Notes: generated from the letters alone by a model not told the origin. A DNA stretch of 64,000 nucleotides from Paracoccus onchidii (GCF_028294535.1 NZ_JAQBIE010000003.1:1-64000); one strand, 5' to 3'; shown: positions 1 to 10,452, counted from the stretch's first letter. A program made the numbers and translations.

Positions 1-132
1 GTGGTCAATCGCATCATCACCAATCTGGGCGTTCTGGACGTGGTCGAGGGCGGCCTGAAGATCGTCGAACTCGCCGATGGCGTGACCGAAGAAGAACTGC
101 GCGCCGCAACCGAAGCCACCATCGTCAACTGA
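1..132 (+). CDS. CoA-transferase subunit B, C-terminal end (partial)
   Basis: Only the last 43 codons are in the window; the 5' part lies upstream. The readable tail has the pattern NRIITNLGVLDV, then a GLKIVELADGVTEEELRAAT-like end, which matches the C-terminus of the beta subunit of 3-oxoacid (succinyl-CoA:acetoacetate type) CoA-transferases. These enzymes move CoA between a donor acyl-CoA and a 3-oxoacid in ketone-body or beta-ketoadipate catabolism. The substrate cannot be told from this fragment. The gene ends its transcription unit, because a strong intrinsic terminator follows 23 bases after the stop codon. Confidence 0.65.
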   Translation: MVNRIITNLGVLDVVEGGLKIVELADGVTEEELRAATEATIVN

Positions 133-155
133 TCACGACCACCACTGACAACACG

Positions 156-182
156 AAAACGGGGGGCGAGTCCCCCCGTTTT
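156..182 (+). terminator. Intrinsic terminator after CoA-transferase gene
   Basis: Six consecutive G (161-166), a short CGAGT loop and six C (172-177) form a GC-only stem. It is flanked by AAAAC upstream and GTTTT downstream. The symmetry could let it work in both directions, but the only gene ending here is on the plus strand. Confidence 0.85.
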
Positions 183-232
183 ACGTCGAACCGACCGATC
201 GCACGCAGCAACCGAGCGCAGGAAGAAAGCTG

Positions 233-805
233 ATGACGCCAGAAGAGATCACCGCGCTGTTCACTCGCAAGGACGGGACCTATCTCTGCGCTCGTTGGGG
301 CCGCCCTGTCGCGCCGGTTATTTTCGGATTGGCGGATGAGAGCCTGAACATCTTTCGCGAGGTCATTCGCACCGGTTTTGCCCATGCCGGGCATCCGGTG
401 ACGGATACCGACCCTGAATTGGGCAGCAATTTGATGATGTTTTTCGTGCGCGACTGGTCCGAACTTGACCACGTGCCCGATCTGGACCGGTTGACCGGCA
501 GCGACGATCTGCCGACCCGCCTTCAATCACAAAATGCCGACCAGTATCGCCTGTTCCGATTTGATCCGGACGGCGCGATCCGCGCCTGCCTGCATTTCAT
601 CCGCATGTCGGGCGCATTGTCAAAAGCGCATCCAGCCGAACTGGCCGAGGCATTGACGATGCGTTCGACCCTCAGCTTTGCAACCGACATTACACCTTCG
701 GCCGGGTTGGCGACCTTGATCCGCGCGGCCTATGATCCGACGATGCCAGTCGCCGCGACCGACGCGAGCCATGCCCTGCGCCTGTTCGCAAGGCTGGAAA
801 GATGA
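233..805 (+). CDS. Hypothetical protein
   Basis: A 190-residue protein of unknown function with no signal peptide or membrane segment, so probably cytoplasmic. It has a mixed, globular composition with WGRPVAPVIFG near the N-terminus and NLMMFFVRDW near residue 70. The ATG at 233 has an AGGAAG ribosome-binding site about 7 bases upstream. It starts 50 bases after the CoA-transferase terminator and ends 48 bases before ybgC, so it may be the first gene of the ybgC-tol transcription unit. I do not recognise the family. Coding potential is supported by good codon usage and uninterrupted length. Confidence 0.75.
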   Translation: MTPEEITALFTRKDGTYLCARWGRPVAPVIFGLADESLNIFREVIRTGFAHAGHPVTDTDPELGSNLMMFFVRDWSELDHVPDLDRLTGSDDLPTRLQSQNADQYRLFRFDPDGAIRACLHFIRMSGALSKAHPAELAEALTMRSTLSFATDITPSAGLATLIRAAYDPTMPVAATDASHALRLFARLER

Positions 806-853
806 ACCGTTTGCGCAATTGCCGCGGATCATTCCTCTGCCTAGGATAGATCC

Positions 854-1258
854 ATGAAGCACCGAATGAATATCCGCGTCTATTACGAAGACACCGACCT
901 TGCCGGGATCGTCTATTACGCGAATTACCTGAAATTCATCGAACGCGGCCGGTCGGAATGGCTGCGCGATCTTGGCGTTGATCAGGTCGCCATGAAGCAG
1001 GACGAAGGCAAGGTCTTCGCCGTGCGCCGGATCGAGGCCGATTATCTCAGGCCCGCGCGCTTTGACGATCGCCTGGTGGTGCAGACCGGCCTGACCAGAC
1101 TAAGCCCCGCACGAATCATCATGGACCAGACAGTGTGGCGCGATGAAGACAGGTTGTTCGACGCCAAGGTCACGATCGCCTGCCTTGACGGCCATGGACG
1201 TCCCACACGCCTGCCAGCCTTGCTGGCGACACGGCTGAACGCCTCCGTGCAAGGGTGA
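854..1258 (+). CDS. ybgC: Tol-Pal-associated acyl-CoA thioesterase YbgC
   Basis: A 134-residue single hotdog-fold thioesterase. The N-terminal signature YYEDTDLAGIVYYANYLKF (residues about 8-26) contains the catalytic Asp and the family's YYANYL motif. YbgC proteins hydrolyse acyl-CoA or acyl-ACP thioesters at the inner face of the cytoplasmic membrane and are usually encoded just upstream of tolQ, as here. Length is normal for the family. The gap to tolQ is 186 bases, longer than the other gaps in the cluster, so tolQRAB-pal could have its own promoter. I could not find a well-spaced one. Confidence 0.92.
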   Translation: MKHRMNIRVYYEDTDLAGIVYYANYLKFIERGRSEWLRDLGVDQVAMKQDEGKVFAVRRIEADYLRPARFDDRLVVQTGLTRLSPARIIMDQTVWRDEDRLFDAKVTIACLDGHGRPTRLPALLATRLNASVQG

Positions 1259-1444
1259 ATATCCTGCGCCCGGGCGATGCGCGACAACAGCAAACTTGTG
1301 AATCCCGGTGCCATCGGTTGACATTTTCCTGAAACATAATGGCAGTTCTGGTGACGCCATTGTGTTAGGCAGGGGACTAAAAGCCCTGCTACAGAGGCGC
1401 TAAAAGGCCCGGCAACCCGGCCCGTTGACGATGAGGCAGTGACT

Positions 1445-2140
1445 ATGGAACCCATTCAGGCCGCACAGGCCCTCGATTTTTCGCTGGTGGCGCTGTTTGC
1501 GCGCGCATCGCTGACGGTCAAGATCGTCATGATCTTGCTGATTGTCGCGTCTTTCTGGGGGTGGGCCATCATCATCCAGAAATTCATCAGCTTTGCGGCC
1601 GCACGGCGCGAAGCAAACCGCTTTGATCGGGCCTTCTGGTCAGGTGAACCGCTGGACGACCTGTTCGACCGGCTGGGCGAAACCCCTTCGGGCGCGTCAG
1701 AGCGCATCTTCGCGGCGGGCATGATCGAATGGCGCCGCAGCCATCGCGACGACGGCGCCCTCATTCCCGGCGGCGTGCAACGTATCGACCGCGCCATGAA
1801 TGTCGCCATCCAGCGCGAGGAATCGCGCCTGTTCAAAGGGCTGTCCTTTCTGGCAACGGTCGGATCAACCGCGCCTTTCATCGGTCTGTTCGGCACCGTC
1901 TGGGGGATCAAGACCGCCTTCGAAGGCATCGCGATGTCTCAGAACACCAGCCTTGCCGTGGTTGCGCCAGGCATCGCCGAGGCGCTTCTGGCCACCGCCC
2001 TGGGGTTGTTGGCGGCCATTCCGGCGGTGATCTTCTACAACAAGCTTTCAGGTGATGCCGAACGGGTCGTCGGCAACTGGGAAGCATTTGCCGACGAATT
2101 CTCGACGCTGCTGTCACGTCAGCTCGACGGCGAAAGCTGA
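1445..2140 (+). CDS. tolQ: Tol-Pal system proton channel subunit TolQ
   Basis: A 231-residue inner-membrane protein of the TolQ/ExbB/MotA family. With TolR it uses the proton motive force to energise TolA for outer-membrane constriction at division. Three hydrophobic segments are visible: about residues 20-45, 135-160 and 170-195. The second region carries the family pattern LATVGSTAPFIGLFGTVWGI, followed by GIAEALLATALGLLAAIPA. The ATG at 1445 (MEPIQAAQ) is preferred over an in-frame GTG at 1439, because the TGAGG at 1432-1436 is too close to the GTG. First gene of the tol operon; tolR follows after 10 bases. Confidence 0.95.
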   Translation: MEPIQAAQALDFSLVALFARASLTVKIVMILLIVASFWGWAIIIQKFISFAAARREANRFDRAFWSGEPLDDLFDRLGETPSGASERIFAAGMIEWRRSHRDDGALIPGGVQRIDRAMNVAIQREESRLFKGLSFLATVGSTAPFIGLFGTVWGIKTAFEGIAMSQNTSLAVVAPGIAEALLATALGLLAAIPAVIFYNKLSGDAERVVGNWEAFADEFSTLLSRQLDGES

Positions 2141-2150
2141 GGGCGCGGAC

Positions 2151-2603
2151 ATGGCCGATGTCGTCAAAAGGGTTGGACGCAAGGGGCGCGGTCGGCGTCG
2201 CAACGCGCCCATGTCAGAAATCAACGTGACGCCTTTCGTGGACGTGATGCTGGTTTTGCTAGTCATCTTCATGGTGGCCGCGCCGTTGATGACCGCAGGG
2301 GTTCCGATCAACCTGCCCAAGACGGCCGCGACGGCCGTGCCTTCGGAACCCGAAGAGCCGCTGGTCATTTCCATTCCCGCCGATGGCGCCATCACATTGA
2401 TGAACGCACCCGTCGCAGATGACGAGGTCGTCGCACGCCTGCGCGCCGTTCTGGCCGAACGCCAGACAGACAAGATCTTTTTGCGGGCTGACGGCGGCAT
2501 TCCCTATTCGCGTGTCGTTCAGGTCATGGGTGCACTGAACGCGGCAGGCTATACCAATATCGTTCTGGTCACCGATACCGGCGGCCCGCGACTGGATCGC
2601 TGA
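2151..2603 (+). CDS. tolR: Tol-Pal system protein TolR
   Basis: A 150-residue ExbD/TolR-family protein. It has a basic cytoplasmic N-terminus, one membrane segment (about 31-50, in VDVMLVLLVIFMVAAPL) with the conserved proton-relay Asp near residue 31, and a periplasmic domain. The motif INVTPFVDVMLVLL is diagnostic. It partners TolQ in the proton-driven motor. The ATG at 2151 has a GAGGG ribosome-binding site overlapping the tolQ stop codon, which suggests translational coupling. An upstream in-frame start near 2052 lies inside tolQ and was rejected. Confidence 0.95.
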   Translation: MADVVKRVGRKGRGRRRNAPMSEINVTPFVDVMLVLLVIFMVAAPLMTAGVPINLPKTAATAVPSEPEEPLVISIPADGAITLMNAPVADDEVVARLRAVLAERQTDKIFLRADGGIPYSRVVQVMGALNAAGYTNIVLVTDTGGPRLDR

Positions 2604-2606
2604 TCG

Positions 2607-4238
2607 ATGGAGGACCGCGAGCGCCGAATTGGATATTGGGTATCGGGCATGGCGCATGCCGGGCTGATCCTGTGGGCGTTGCTGGGCGGGGTTCTGTTTC
2701 GTCCTCAACCCTCGGTTCCGGTGCGCAGCACCGAGGTCGCCACCATGAGCGGCGCAGAATTCGAAGCCTATGCAGCAGCCTCGCGGGGGGCGGGACCGGT
2801 GTCGCAGGACGCCACGACCGTCGCCACCATCCCCCCACCCGAAACCGGGGACAATGCCGGGCAGGTTCCCGAATCCTTGCCCTCGCCCGCAGCCGAATCG
2901 AACGCAGAAGAGCTGGCGCAGCCTGACATTTCGGATTCCAGCCCTGATCTGAGCGATTTTGACGCCCAGCCCCGTGTCGAGGCGGCCAGTTCGCTGCCGG
3001 CGGCGCCCGAAACGCCTGAGATCGAGGAAACCACGCCTCCTATCCCAGACGCGGCCACCGCACCGGTTTCAGCACCACAGTCGACCCCATCCAGCCCAAC
3101 CCCACCCAGCATCACCCAACCTGATGAGGTCGCGCCACCCGTCCCGCCAAGCTCGGCCCTTGCCCTGAACAGGTCCGCCTTGCCTCAGCCGCGGCCCGAA
3201 GACCTTGTTGCCAACCGCAACGCGCGACTGGCTGCGCAAGCTGCCGCCGCAGAAGCCGCCCGCGAAGCCGAGCGCGCCGCGGAAGCAGCCAGACAAGCCG
3301 AGGCGGACCGACTGGAAACCGAACGTCAGGCCGAAGCCGAGCGGCAAGCAGAGGCCGAGCGGCAGGCAGAGGCTGAACGGCAGGAAGCGGCCCGTCAAGA
3401 AGCAGAACGGCAAGCTGCCGAACAGGCCGAACGCGACGCGGAACGACTGGAAGCCGAACGGCAGGCGGAGGCCGAACGGCAGGCAGAGGCTGAACGGCAG
3501 GCAGAGGCCGAACGGCAGGCTGCCCAACGCGCCGAACAAGAACGGCTGGCCGAAGAGGCCCGGCAGGAAGAAGAACGTCGCGCCGCCGAGCAGGAAGCCG
3601 CGGATCGCCAGGCGCTGGAGGATGCATTGCGCGAAGCCCAGCAACAGGGCGATGGCACCGCCGATTCCGATACAACTGGCGATGCCTTCGCCGGTGATCG
3701 CCAGCGTATCGAAGGCGGCAGCGGAGCCTCGGCAACGCAGGATGCACTGGGGGCGGCACTGTCCGGTGCCTTGTCCGGCGCCCAATCCACCCCTTCGGAA
3801 CCGGCACCGGACCCGATGCAGCTGGCCCCGGTGCCGATTACACCGACACCACTTCCCGCACCTGACGAACGTTCGGATGCCGGACAGAACGACCCTGGGG
3901 CTGCGCCGCTTGGCCAGCCCCTTTCACTTTCGGAACGTGATGGTTTTCGCACGGCGATCCAGCAATGCTGGAATGTCGGGGCCTTGTCCCTCGAGGCTGC
4001 CCGCATGTCGGTTTCGGTCGAATTCCGGATGGGCCCGGACGGTCGCCCCGATGCCAACAGCCTGCGTCTGGTCGATCAGCGCGGCGGATCGCAATTCGCC
4101 GCCCAGAATGCCTTCGAAGTGGCCCGCCGCGCGATCCTGATGTGCGGGCGCAACGGCTATCCGCTGCCCGCCGAAAAATATGGCCGCTGGCAAGAAGTCA
4201 TCGTCGATTTCCGCCCCGAAGGCATTGGATTCAACTAA
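2607..4238 (+). CDS. tolA: Energy-transducing protein TolA with long coiled-coil
   Basis: A 543-residue protein, long for TolA. It has a short cytoplasmic N-terminus, a membrane segment at about 12-31 (GMAHAGLILWALLGGVLF), a Pro/Ser/Thr/Glu-rich linker (about 60-195), and an Ala/Glu/Arg/Gln coiled-coil (about 205-345) with tandem hexapeptide repeats. A second flexible linker leads to a C-terminal TonB/TolA-like domain (about 435-543) containing FRTAIQQCWNVG and ending PRIRPEGIGFN-like. TolA spans the periplasm and links the TolQR motor to TolB and Pal. The start is 3 bases after the tolR stop, consistent with coupled translation. The low-complexity repeats make it prone to alignment artefacts. 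Confidence 0.93.
   Translation: MEDRERRIGYWVSGMAHAGLILWALLGGVLFRPQPSVPVRSTEVATMSGAEFEAYAAASRGAGPVSQDATTVATIPPPETGDNAGQVPESLPSPAAESNAEELAQPDISDSSPDLSDFDAQPRVEAASSLPAAPETPEIEETTPPIPDAATAPVSAPQSTPSSPTPPSITQPDEVAPPVPPSSALALNRSALPQPRPEDLVANRNARLAAQAAAAEAAREAERAAEAARQAEADRLETERQAEAERQAEAERQAEAERQEAARQEAERQAAEQAERDAERLEAERQAEAERQAEAERQAEAERQAAQRAEQERLAEEARQEEERRAAEQEAADRQALEDALREAQQQGDGTADSDTTGDAFAGDRQRIEGGSGASATQDALGAALSGALSGAQSTPSEPAPDPMQLAPVPITPTPLPAPDERSDAGQNDPGAAPLGQPLSLSERDGFRTAIQQCWNVGALSLEAARMSVSVEFRMGPDGRPDANSLRLVDQRGGSQFAAQNAFEVARRAILMCGRNGYPLPAEKYGRWQEVIVDFRPEGIGFN
3327..3380 (+). repeat. Three 18-bp tandem repeats in tolA (QAEAER units)
   Basis: Three in-frame 18-base units at 3327, 3345 and 3363 each encode Gln-Ala-Glu-Ala-Glu-Arg, residues 241-258 of TolA. 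Nearly all differences between copies are synonymous (for example CAA/CAG, GAA/GAG), so the peptide is conserved more tightly than the DNA. Confidence 0.9.
3462..3515 (+). repeat. Second block of three 18-bp tandem repeats in tolA
   Basis: Three further Gln-Ala-Glu-Ala-Glu-Arg units at 3462, 3480 and 3498 (residues 286-303) lie 81 bases after the first block. The two blocks are near-duplicates, so repeat-number change by slippage or recombination could alter the length of the TolA periplasmic rod. Confidence 0.9.
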
Positions 4239-4262
4239 TGGTGCATAGGTATTTCACCGTAC

Positions 4263-4280
4263 TTTTGCGCCCCCGCAAAA
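4263..4280. other. Small hairpin in the tolA-tolB gap
   Basis: TTTTGCG (4263-4269), a CCCC loop and CGCAAAA (4274-4280) form a perfect 7-bp stem in the 60-base gap between tolA and tolB. It has no U-run after it on the plus strand, so it is more likely a processing or stability element than a terminator. Function is inferred only from position. Confidence 0.4.
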
Positions 4281-4298
4281 AAGGTTAGAGAGGACAAC

Positions 4299-5618
4299 AT
4301 GTTCCGCGAACTGACATTGCTGCTTGCCCTTGGTCTGGCCACCGCACCCATTGCCCCGCTGCCCGCAGCGGCGCAGGATGGCCCCTTGCGCATTGAAATC
4401 ACCGACGGTGTGGTCGAACCCATGCCGATCGCGATTCCGGATTTCTTTGGCGATAGCGAAGTTGCCGCCAAAATCCGCAAGGTCGTCGCAGATGATCTGA
4501 CCGGCACCGGATTGTTCCGCGAAATTCCGTCCGATGCCCATATAGCGCGCCCCGGAAGCTTTGCCGAGGCGATTGCCTATGAAGATTGGCGCGCGGTCAA
4601 TGCACAGGCACTGGTCACGGCCGAAGTCATCGGATCGGGCAATGAGATCAGCGTCAAATTCCGCCTGTTCGATGTCTTTGCCGGACAGCCGCAGGGTGAC
4701 GGGATGCAGTTCGATGCTCGCGCCGGTGACTGGCGGCGGGCGGCGCACAAGATCGCCGACCAGATCTATACCCGCCTGACCGGTGAGGCGCCCTATTTCG
4801 ACAGCCGCGTCGCCTTTGTGCAGGAAACCGGCCCCAAGGATGCACGCATCAAGCGCATCGGGGTCATGGATTACGATGGCGCGAACATCCTGTGGATGAC
4901 TGACAGTTCATCCCTGGTGCTGGCCCCCAATTTTTCGCCCGACGGCAAGACCATTCTGTTCACCAGCTTTGACAGCGGTTTTCCTCAGATCCGGGTCATG
5001 GATGTGGCCAACGTCACATCGCGGCCGCTAACGCAAGGGGGCGACAGCATGGCGTTCGCCCCGCGCTACAGCCCGGATGGTCGCTGGATCGTCTATTCGC
5101 TGGAAAAAGGCGGCAATACCGATATCTGGCTGATGGACTCGGCCACCGGCGCGCAACGACCGCTGACATCTTCGCCGTCGATCGAAACCTCGCCAAGCTT
5201 CAGCCCCGATGGCAAGCGGATCGTATTTGAATCCGATCGCTCGGGCACGCCCCAGCTGTATATCGTGGGGCTGGAAGGCGGCGAGCCCGAGCGCATCAGC
5301 TTTGGCGAGGGCAGATATGGCACCCCGGCATGGTCGCCCAAAGGTGACATGATCGCCTTTACCAAGCAATTGGGCGAACGTTTTCATATTGGCGTCATGC
5401 GCACGGATGGCTCGGCCGAGAAAAATCTGACCGAATCTTTCCTTGACGAAGGCCCGACCTGGGCGCCCAATGGCCGCGTCGTGATGTTCACCCGTGTCAC
5501 GCCCGGCGGAAACGGTCAGCCGCGATTGCATTCCGTCGACATCACCGGGCGCAATATGCGACCGCTGGACCTTGACTTTGCCGCCTCGGACCCGTCTTGG
5601 GGTCCGTTGATGCCGTAA
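4299..5618 (+). CDS. tolB: Tol-Pal system beta-propeller protein TolB
   Basis: A 439-residue periplasmic protein. A signal peptide (about 1-25, ending AAAQ) is followed by the TolB N-terminal alpha/beta domain and a six-bladed WD40-like PD40 propeller from about residue 165. Repeated blade motifs such as NFSPDGKTILF, RYSPDGRWIVY, SFSPDGKRIVF and TWAPNGRVVMF are plain. TolB binds Pal and the TolA C-terminal domain. The ATG at 4299 has an AGAGAGG ribosome-binding site. Length is typical for the family. Confidence 0.96.
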   Translation: MFRELTLLLALGLATAPIAPLPAAAQDGPLRIEITDGVVEPMPIAIPDFFGDSEVAAKIRKVVADDLTGTGLFREIPSDAHIARPGSFAEAIAYEDWRAVNAQALVTAEVIGSGNEISVKFRLFDVFAGQPQGDGMQFDARAGDWRRAAHKIADQIYTRLTGEAPYFDSRVAFVQETGPKDARIKRIGVMDYDGANILWMTDSSSLVLAPNFSPDGKTILFTSFDSGFPQIRVMDVANVTSRPLTQGGDSMAFAPRYSPDGRWIVYSLEKGGNTDIWLMDSATGAQRPLTSSPSIETSPSFSPDGKRIVFESDRSGTPQLYIVGLEGGEPERISFGEGRYGTPAWSPKGDMIAFTKQLGERFHIGVMRTDGSAEKNLTESFLDEGPTWAPNGRVVMFTRVTPGGNGQPRLHSVDITGRNMRPLDLDFAASDPSWGPLMP

Positions 5619-5642
5619 GGAATATGCCCGAAGGAATCCGAG

Positions 5643-6176
5643 ATGAAAGCCTGGATCAAGCCCGTTACCCTCGTCTGCCTGTTGGGGCTGGCCGCCTGCG
5701 CCCAGCAACCCCAAGCACCCCAGCAAATCTATGATCCCTATGCAAACACCACCTCCGGCGCGCTGTATCAGGGCGAACTGGCCGGCGGCGCGTTGGGCGC
5801 CGAGGCCACGGCGCAGTATTTCGCAAGCTCGATCGGGGACACGGTCCTGTTTCCTTCGGGTCAGACGACCCTGACGGGTGAGGCACGCAGCGTGCTGACA
5901 CGTCAGGCCGAATGGCTGAACAAATACACCAACTTCAATGCGGTCGTTCAGGGCCATGCCGAGGAAACCGGCACCCGTGAATACAACCTGGCCCTTGGCG
6001 CACGCCGCGCCAGCGCGGTTCAGGAATATCTGATTGCCCAGGGTGTCGCCGCAGGACGCATCCGGACCCTCAGCTTCGGCAAGGAACGCCCGGTCGAGAC
6101 CTGCTCGGACGAGGCATGTTATGCCAAGAACCGTCGCGCCGTGACCGTCGTCACTGACACCGGACCCGCATCCTGA
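5643..6176 (+). CDS. pal: Peptidoglycan-associated lipoprotein Pal
   Basis: A 177-residue outer-membrane lipoprotein. The signal peptide ends in a lipobox LAAC, with the acylated Cys near residue 20. The C-terminal OmpA-like domain (about 60-172) binds peptidoglycan; it shows VLFPSGQTTLTGEA, VVQGHAEETGTREYNLALG and RRASAVQEYL. The nucleotide ending overlaps cpoB as TGATGA, indicating coupled translation. Pal anchors the outer membrane to the cell wall and binds TolB. Confidence 0.96.
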   Translation: MKAWIKPVTLVCLLGLAACAQQPQAPQQIYDPYANTTSGALYQGELAGGALGAEATAQYFASSIGDTVLFPSGQTTLTGEARSVLTRQAEWLNKYTNFNAVVQGHAEETGTREYNLALGARRASAVQEYLIAQGVAAGRIRTLSFGKERPVETCSDEACYAKNRRAVTVVTDTGPAS

Positions 6177-7117
6177 TGAAACATCTTGCCGCCCTGCTGC
6201 TGACGCTGATCATGGCATGCCTGACGCCTGCCGCCGCGCAAGAACCGAACCTGGCCGATTTGCGCGGCGATCTGAACCAGCTGCGCAACGAATTGCAATC
6301 GCTGCGCTCGGAGCTGGTGGCCTCCGGGGCGGCGGGCTTTCAGGCCGCGGGTGGCGATGCGGCCATTGACCGCATGAATGCGATGGAACGCCACCTGACC
6401 TACCTGACGGATCGGGTGGAACAACTGCAAAACCGCGTCAGGCGTATCGTGGCGGACGGCACACGCCGCATTGACGATATCGAGTTCCGCCTGTGCGAGA
6501 TGGACGAAACCTGTGATCTGGGGGCGTTGACGACGCCGGATCTTGGGGGGCTGGCGGCAGGCGGCGCGGCCTCGCCTCAGGTTGGGCCGGCCCAATCCGG
6601 GGTTGAAACTGCCCCGCCCGGCAAGGCAACCACCAATGCCGAACAGGCCGATTTCGATCTGGCACGCGCAGCACTGAACGATGGGGATTTTCAACGGGCC
6701 GCGCAGTTGTTCGGCGAAGTCGCGGAAAACCATGCGGGCGGGCCGCTGACCGCCGAAGCCCTGTTCCTGCGCGGTGCGGCGCTGGACAGTCTTGGCGATT
6801 CCTCAGGGGCGGCGGCTGCGTGGCTGGAAGGTTTCGCCGCATCGCCCGACGGCCCCCGGGCAGCAGAAAGCCTGCTTGGTCTTGCCCGGGTTATCGCATC
6901 TGATGGTGATGCGACGGCCTCGTGCCTGTATCTGGCAGAGATCCCCGCCCGGTTTCCCGGCAGCGACGCCGCCCAAGAGGCCGAGCGTCGCATGACTGTT
7001 CTGAACTGTGGTGGAATCGATCTTGGCCATGTGGATCTGGATCAGGGCTTTGCAACCCCTTCCGAGTTCGGCAACCTGGACCCCGAAGCGGCTGCCGATC
7101 TGGCCGATTATCAATGA
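6176..7117 (+). CDS. cpoB: Cell division coordinator CpoB (YbgF)
   Basis: A 313-residue periplasmic protein. It has a signal peptide (about 1-21, ending AAAQ), an N-terminal coiled coil (about 22-100) rich in LRGDLNQLRNELQSLRSEL-like heptads, a Gly/Ala/Pro linker, and a TPR domain from about 155 (DFDLARAALNDGDFQRAAQLF). CpoB links the Tol machine to peptidoglycan synthesis at the septum. The start codon overlaps the pal stop. The last gene of the classical tol-pal set; tilS follows after about 20 bases. Confidence 0.92.
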   Translation: MKHLAALLLTLIMACLTPAAAQEPNLADLRGDLNQLRNELQSLRSELVASGAAGFQAAGGDAAIDRMNAMERHLTYLTDRVEQLQNRVRRIVADGTRRIDDIEFRLCEMDETCDLGALTTPDLGGLAAGGAASPQVGPAQSGVETAPPGKATTNAEQADFDLARAALNDGDFQRAAQLFGEVAENHAGGPLTAEALFLRGAALDSLGDSSGAAAAWLEGFAASPDGPRAAESLLGLARVIASDGDATASCLYLAEIPARFPGSDAAQEAERRMTVLNCGGIDLGHVDLDQGFATPSEFGNLDPEAAADLADYQ

Positions 7118-7136
7118 TTTCGACGACATAAACACC

Positions 7137-8363
7137 GTGGCTGTCGATCCTTTCGTCAGGGTTCGCGCCAACCTGGACCGTCTGGCCGGGTCCAGCCCCG
7201 CATTGGGCGTGGCCGTATCGGGCGGGGGCGATTCCGTCGCGCTGATGCATATGATCGCGCGATGGCGCATCAACCGGCGCGTTCAGGTGGCGACAGTTGA
7301 TCATGGATTACGTCCCGAAAGCCGCGCCGAGGCCGACACCGTGGCCCGGCAAGCGGCAGATCTGGGCCTGCGCCACGACATCCTGACCTGGCAAAGACCG
7401 GTCACGGGATCCGGCAACCTGATGGCCGAGGCGCGTAAAGCAAGACTGCACCTGTTGTCACATTGGGCCAAAGCCAATGATCTGGCCATGATTGCATTGG
7501 GTCACACCGCGGATGATCAGGCCGAAACGTTGGTGATGCGGCTTGATCGCGGCGCTGGGGTTGATGGTTTGGCGGCCATGGCCCCCGCTCGTCAGGCGCA
7601 CGGCACGATCTGGCTGCGCCCGATGCTGGACGTGACCCGCGATGACCTGCGCGACTGGTTGCAGGCCGAGCATCTCGATTGGATAGATGATCCCAGCAAT
7701 GAGAACGACGACTATGAACGGGTCCGGGTGCGCAAGGTGCTGCGTTCATCGGGATGGCAGATCGCCCGGATCGCCGAATCAGCCGCCAATCTGCGCGAGG
7801 TTCGCTCCGCGCTGTCATATTATGCTTTGCAAACCTGTGCCGACGCGAATTTTGCCAACGCCGCAGTCGATCTGGACGTGGTTGCCTTTCATGACGCACC
7901 CGCCGAAATTCGCAGGCGCATCCTGATTGCCGCGACCCGCTGGGTGACGGGGGCGCCCTATCCGGCGCGTCGCGCCACGGTTTCCCACGCAATGGACGCA
8001 GTGAACGCAGGCAAACGGGTCACGCTTGACGGCGTGCTGATCCATCCACGGGGTGACCGGTTGCACATCATCCGCGAACCCGCTGCGGCACTGCGGGCCG
8101 CAGCGGGTCGCACGACCTGGGACGGGCGCTGGCGAATCACCGATCTTCCCGCGCATCTCCGGATTTCGGCCCTTGGGCTGCGCAACCTGTCCGGCCTGAA
8201 CTGGCGCGACCATGGGCTGTCGCATGACGAAGCCATCGCAAGCCCGGCAATCTATGACCGGAATCAGCTGATCGAGGCGCCATTGCTGCAACCACAGGGC
8301 GCATTTCGCGTGACTCCGCTGCGAAGCGCGACGGATTTTCGCAGTCTTGTCATGGCGCATTGA
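7137..8363 (+). CDS. tilS: tRNA(Ile)-lysidine synthase TilS
   Basis: Converts C34 of the CAU-anticodon tRNA-Ile to lysidine using ATP and lysine, so that the tRNA reads AUA. The PP-loop motif SGGGDS lies at about residues 28-33 and is followed by HMIARW and VDHGLRPESRAEAD, both family hallmarks. The GTG at 7137 is proposed because earlier in-frame starts lie deep inside cpoB, but no strong ribosome-binding site precedes it; the start is uncertain. Product about 408 residues. TilS between cpoB and ftsH is the usual order in Rhodobacteraceae. Confidence 0.88.
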   Translation: MAVDPFVRVRANLDRLAGSSPALGVAVSGGGDSVALMHMIARWRINRRVQVATVDHGLRPESRAEADTVARQAADLGLRHDILTWQRPVTGSGNLMAEARKARLHLLSHWAKANDLAMIALGHTADDQAETLVMRLDRGAGVDGLAAMAPARQAHGTIWLRPMLDVTRDDLRDWLQAEHLDWIDDPSNENDDYERVRVRKVLRSSGWQIARIAESAANLREVRSALSYYALQTCADANFANAAVDLDVVAFHDAPAEIRRRILIAATRWVTGAPYPARRATVSHAMDAVNAGKRVTLDGVLIHPRGDRLHIIREPAAALRAAAGRTTWDGRWRITDLPAHLRISALGLRNLSGLNWRDHGLSHDEAIASPAIYDRNQLIEAPLLQPQGAFRVTPLRSATDFRSLVMAH

Positions 8364-8387
8364 ACCTGCGGCAATAATCCCTATTTT
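8360..8387 (+). promoter_or_regulatory. Putative heat-shock (sigma-32-like) promoter of ftsH
   Basis: TTGAACC at 8360-8366 and CCCTATTTT at 8379-8387 are separated by 12 bases. This resembles the sigma-32 pattern (CTTGAA, then CCCAT-rich -10). Read as a sigma-70 site it is TTGAAC, 16 bases, TATTTT. It overlaps the tilS stop codon and lies about 34 bases upstream of the ftsH start. ftsH is a known heat-shock regulon member in other proteobacteria. Confidence 0.5.
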
Positions 8388-8420
8388 CATTGCAAACCGA
8401 ATTCCGCCGGAGGACCCGTT

Positions 8421-10310
<1,890 letters not shown>

Positions 10311-10318
10311 CCCGCACA

Positions 10319-10348
10319 AAGCCCCGCCCATCCGGACGGGGCTTTTTT
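10319..10348 (+). terminator. Intrinsic terminator of ftsH
   Basis: AAGCCCCG, a loop around CCCATCCGGA, then CGGGGC followed by TTTTTT (10343-10348). It starts 9 bases after the ftsH stop codon, so ftsH is probably transcribed alone or from tilS onward. Confidence 0.88.
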
Positions 10349-10452
10349 CATGTCGTCGCAAGGCCGTGAAATCCACTTGCCCGCATCGCCGGCAAATGCG
10401 TATCACGGTGCGACAGACCCATCAGAAACGATCAGGTGCAAGTTACGCCCTC

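Noticed and set aside
1318..1340. TTGACA and CATAAT upstream of tolQ as a promoter
   Set aside because: The spacer is only 11 bases, far too short for a sigma-70 promoter, and no good alternative -10 is found at 16-18 bases.
10377..10405. TTGCCC / GTATCA as a promoter for the chorismate mutase gene
   Set aside because: Both hexamers are weak and nothing else supports the site.
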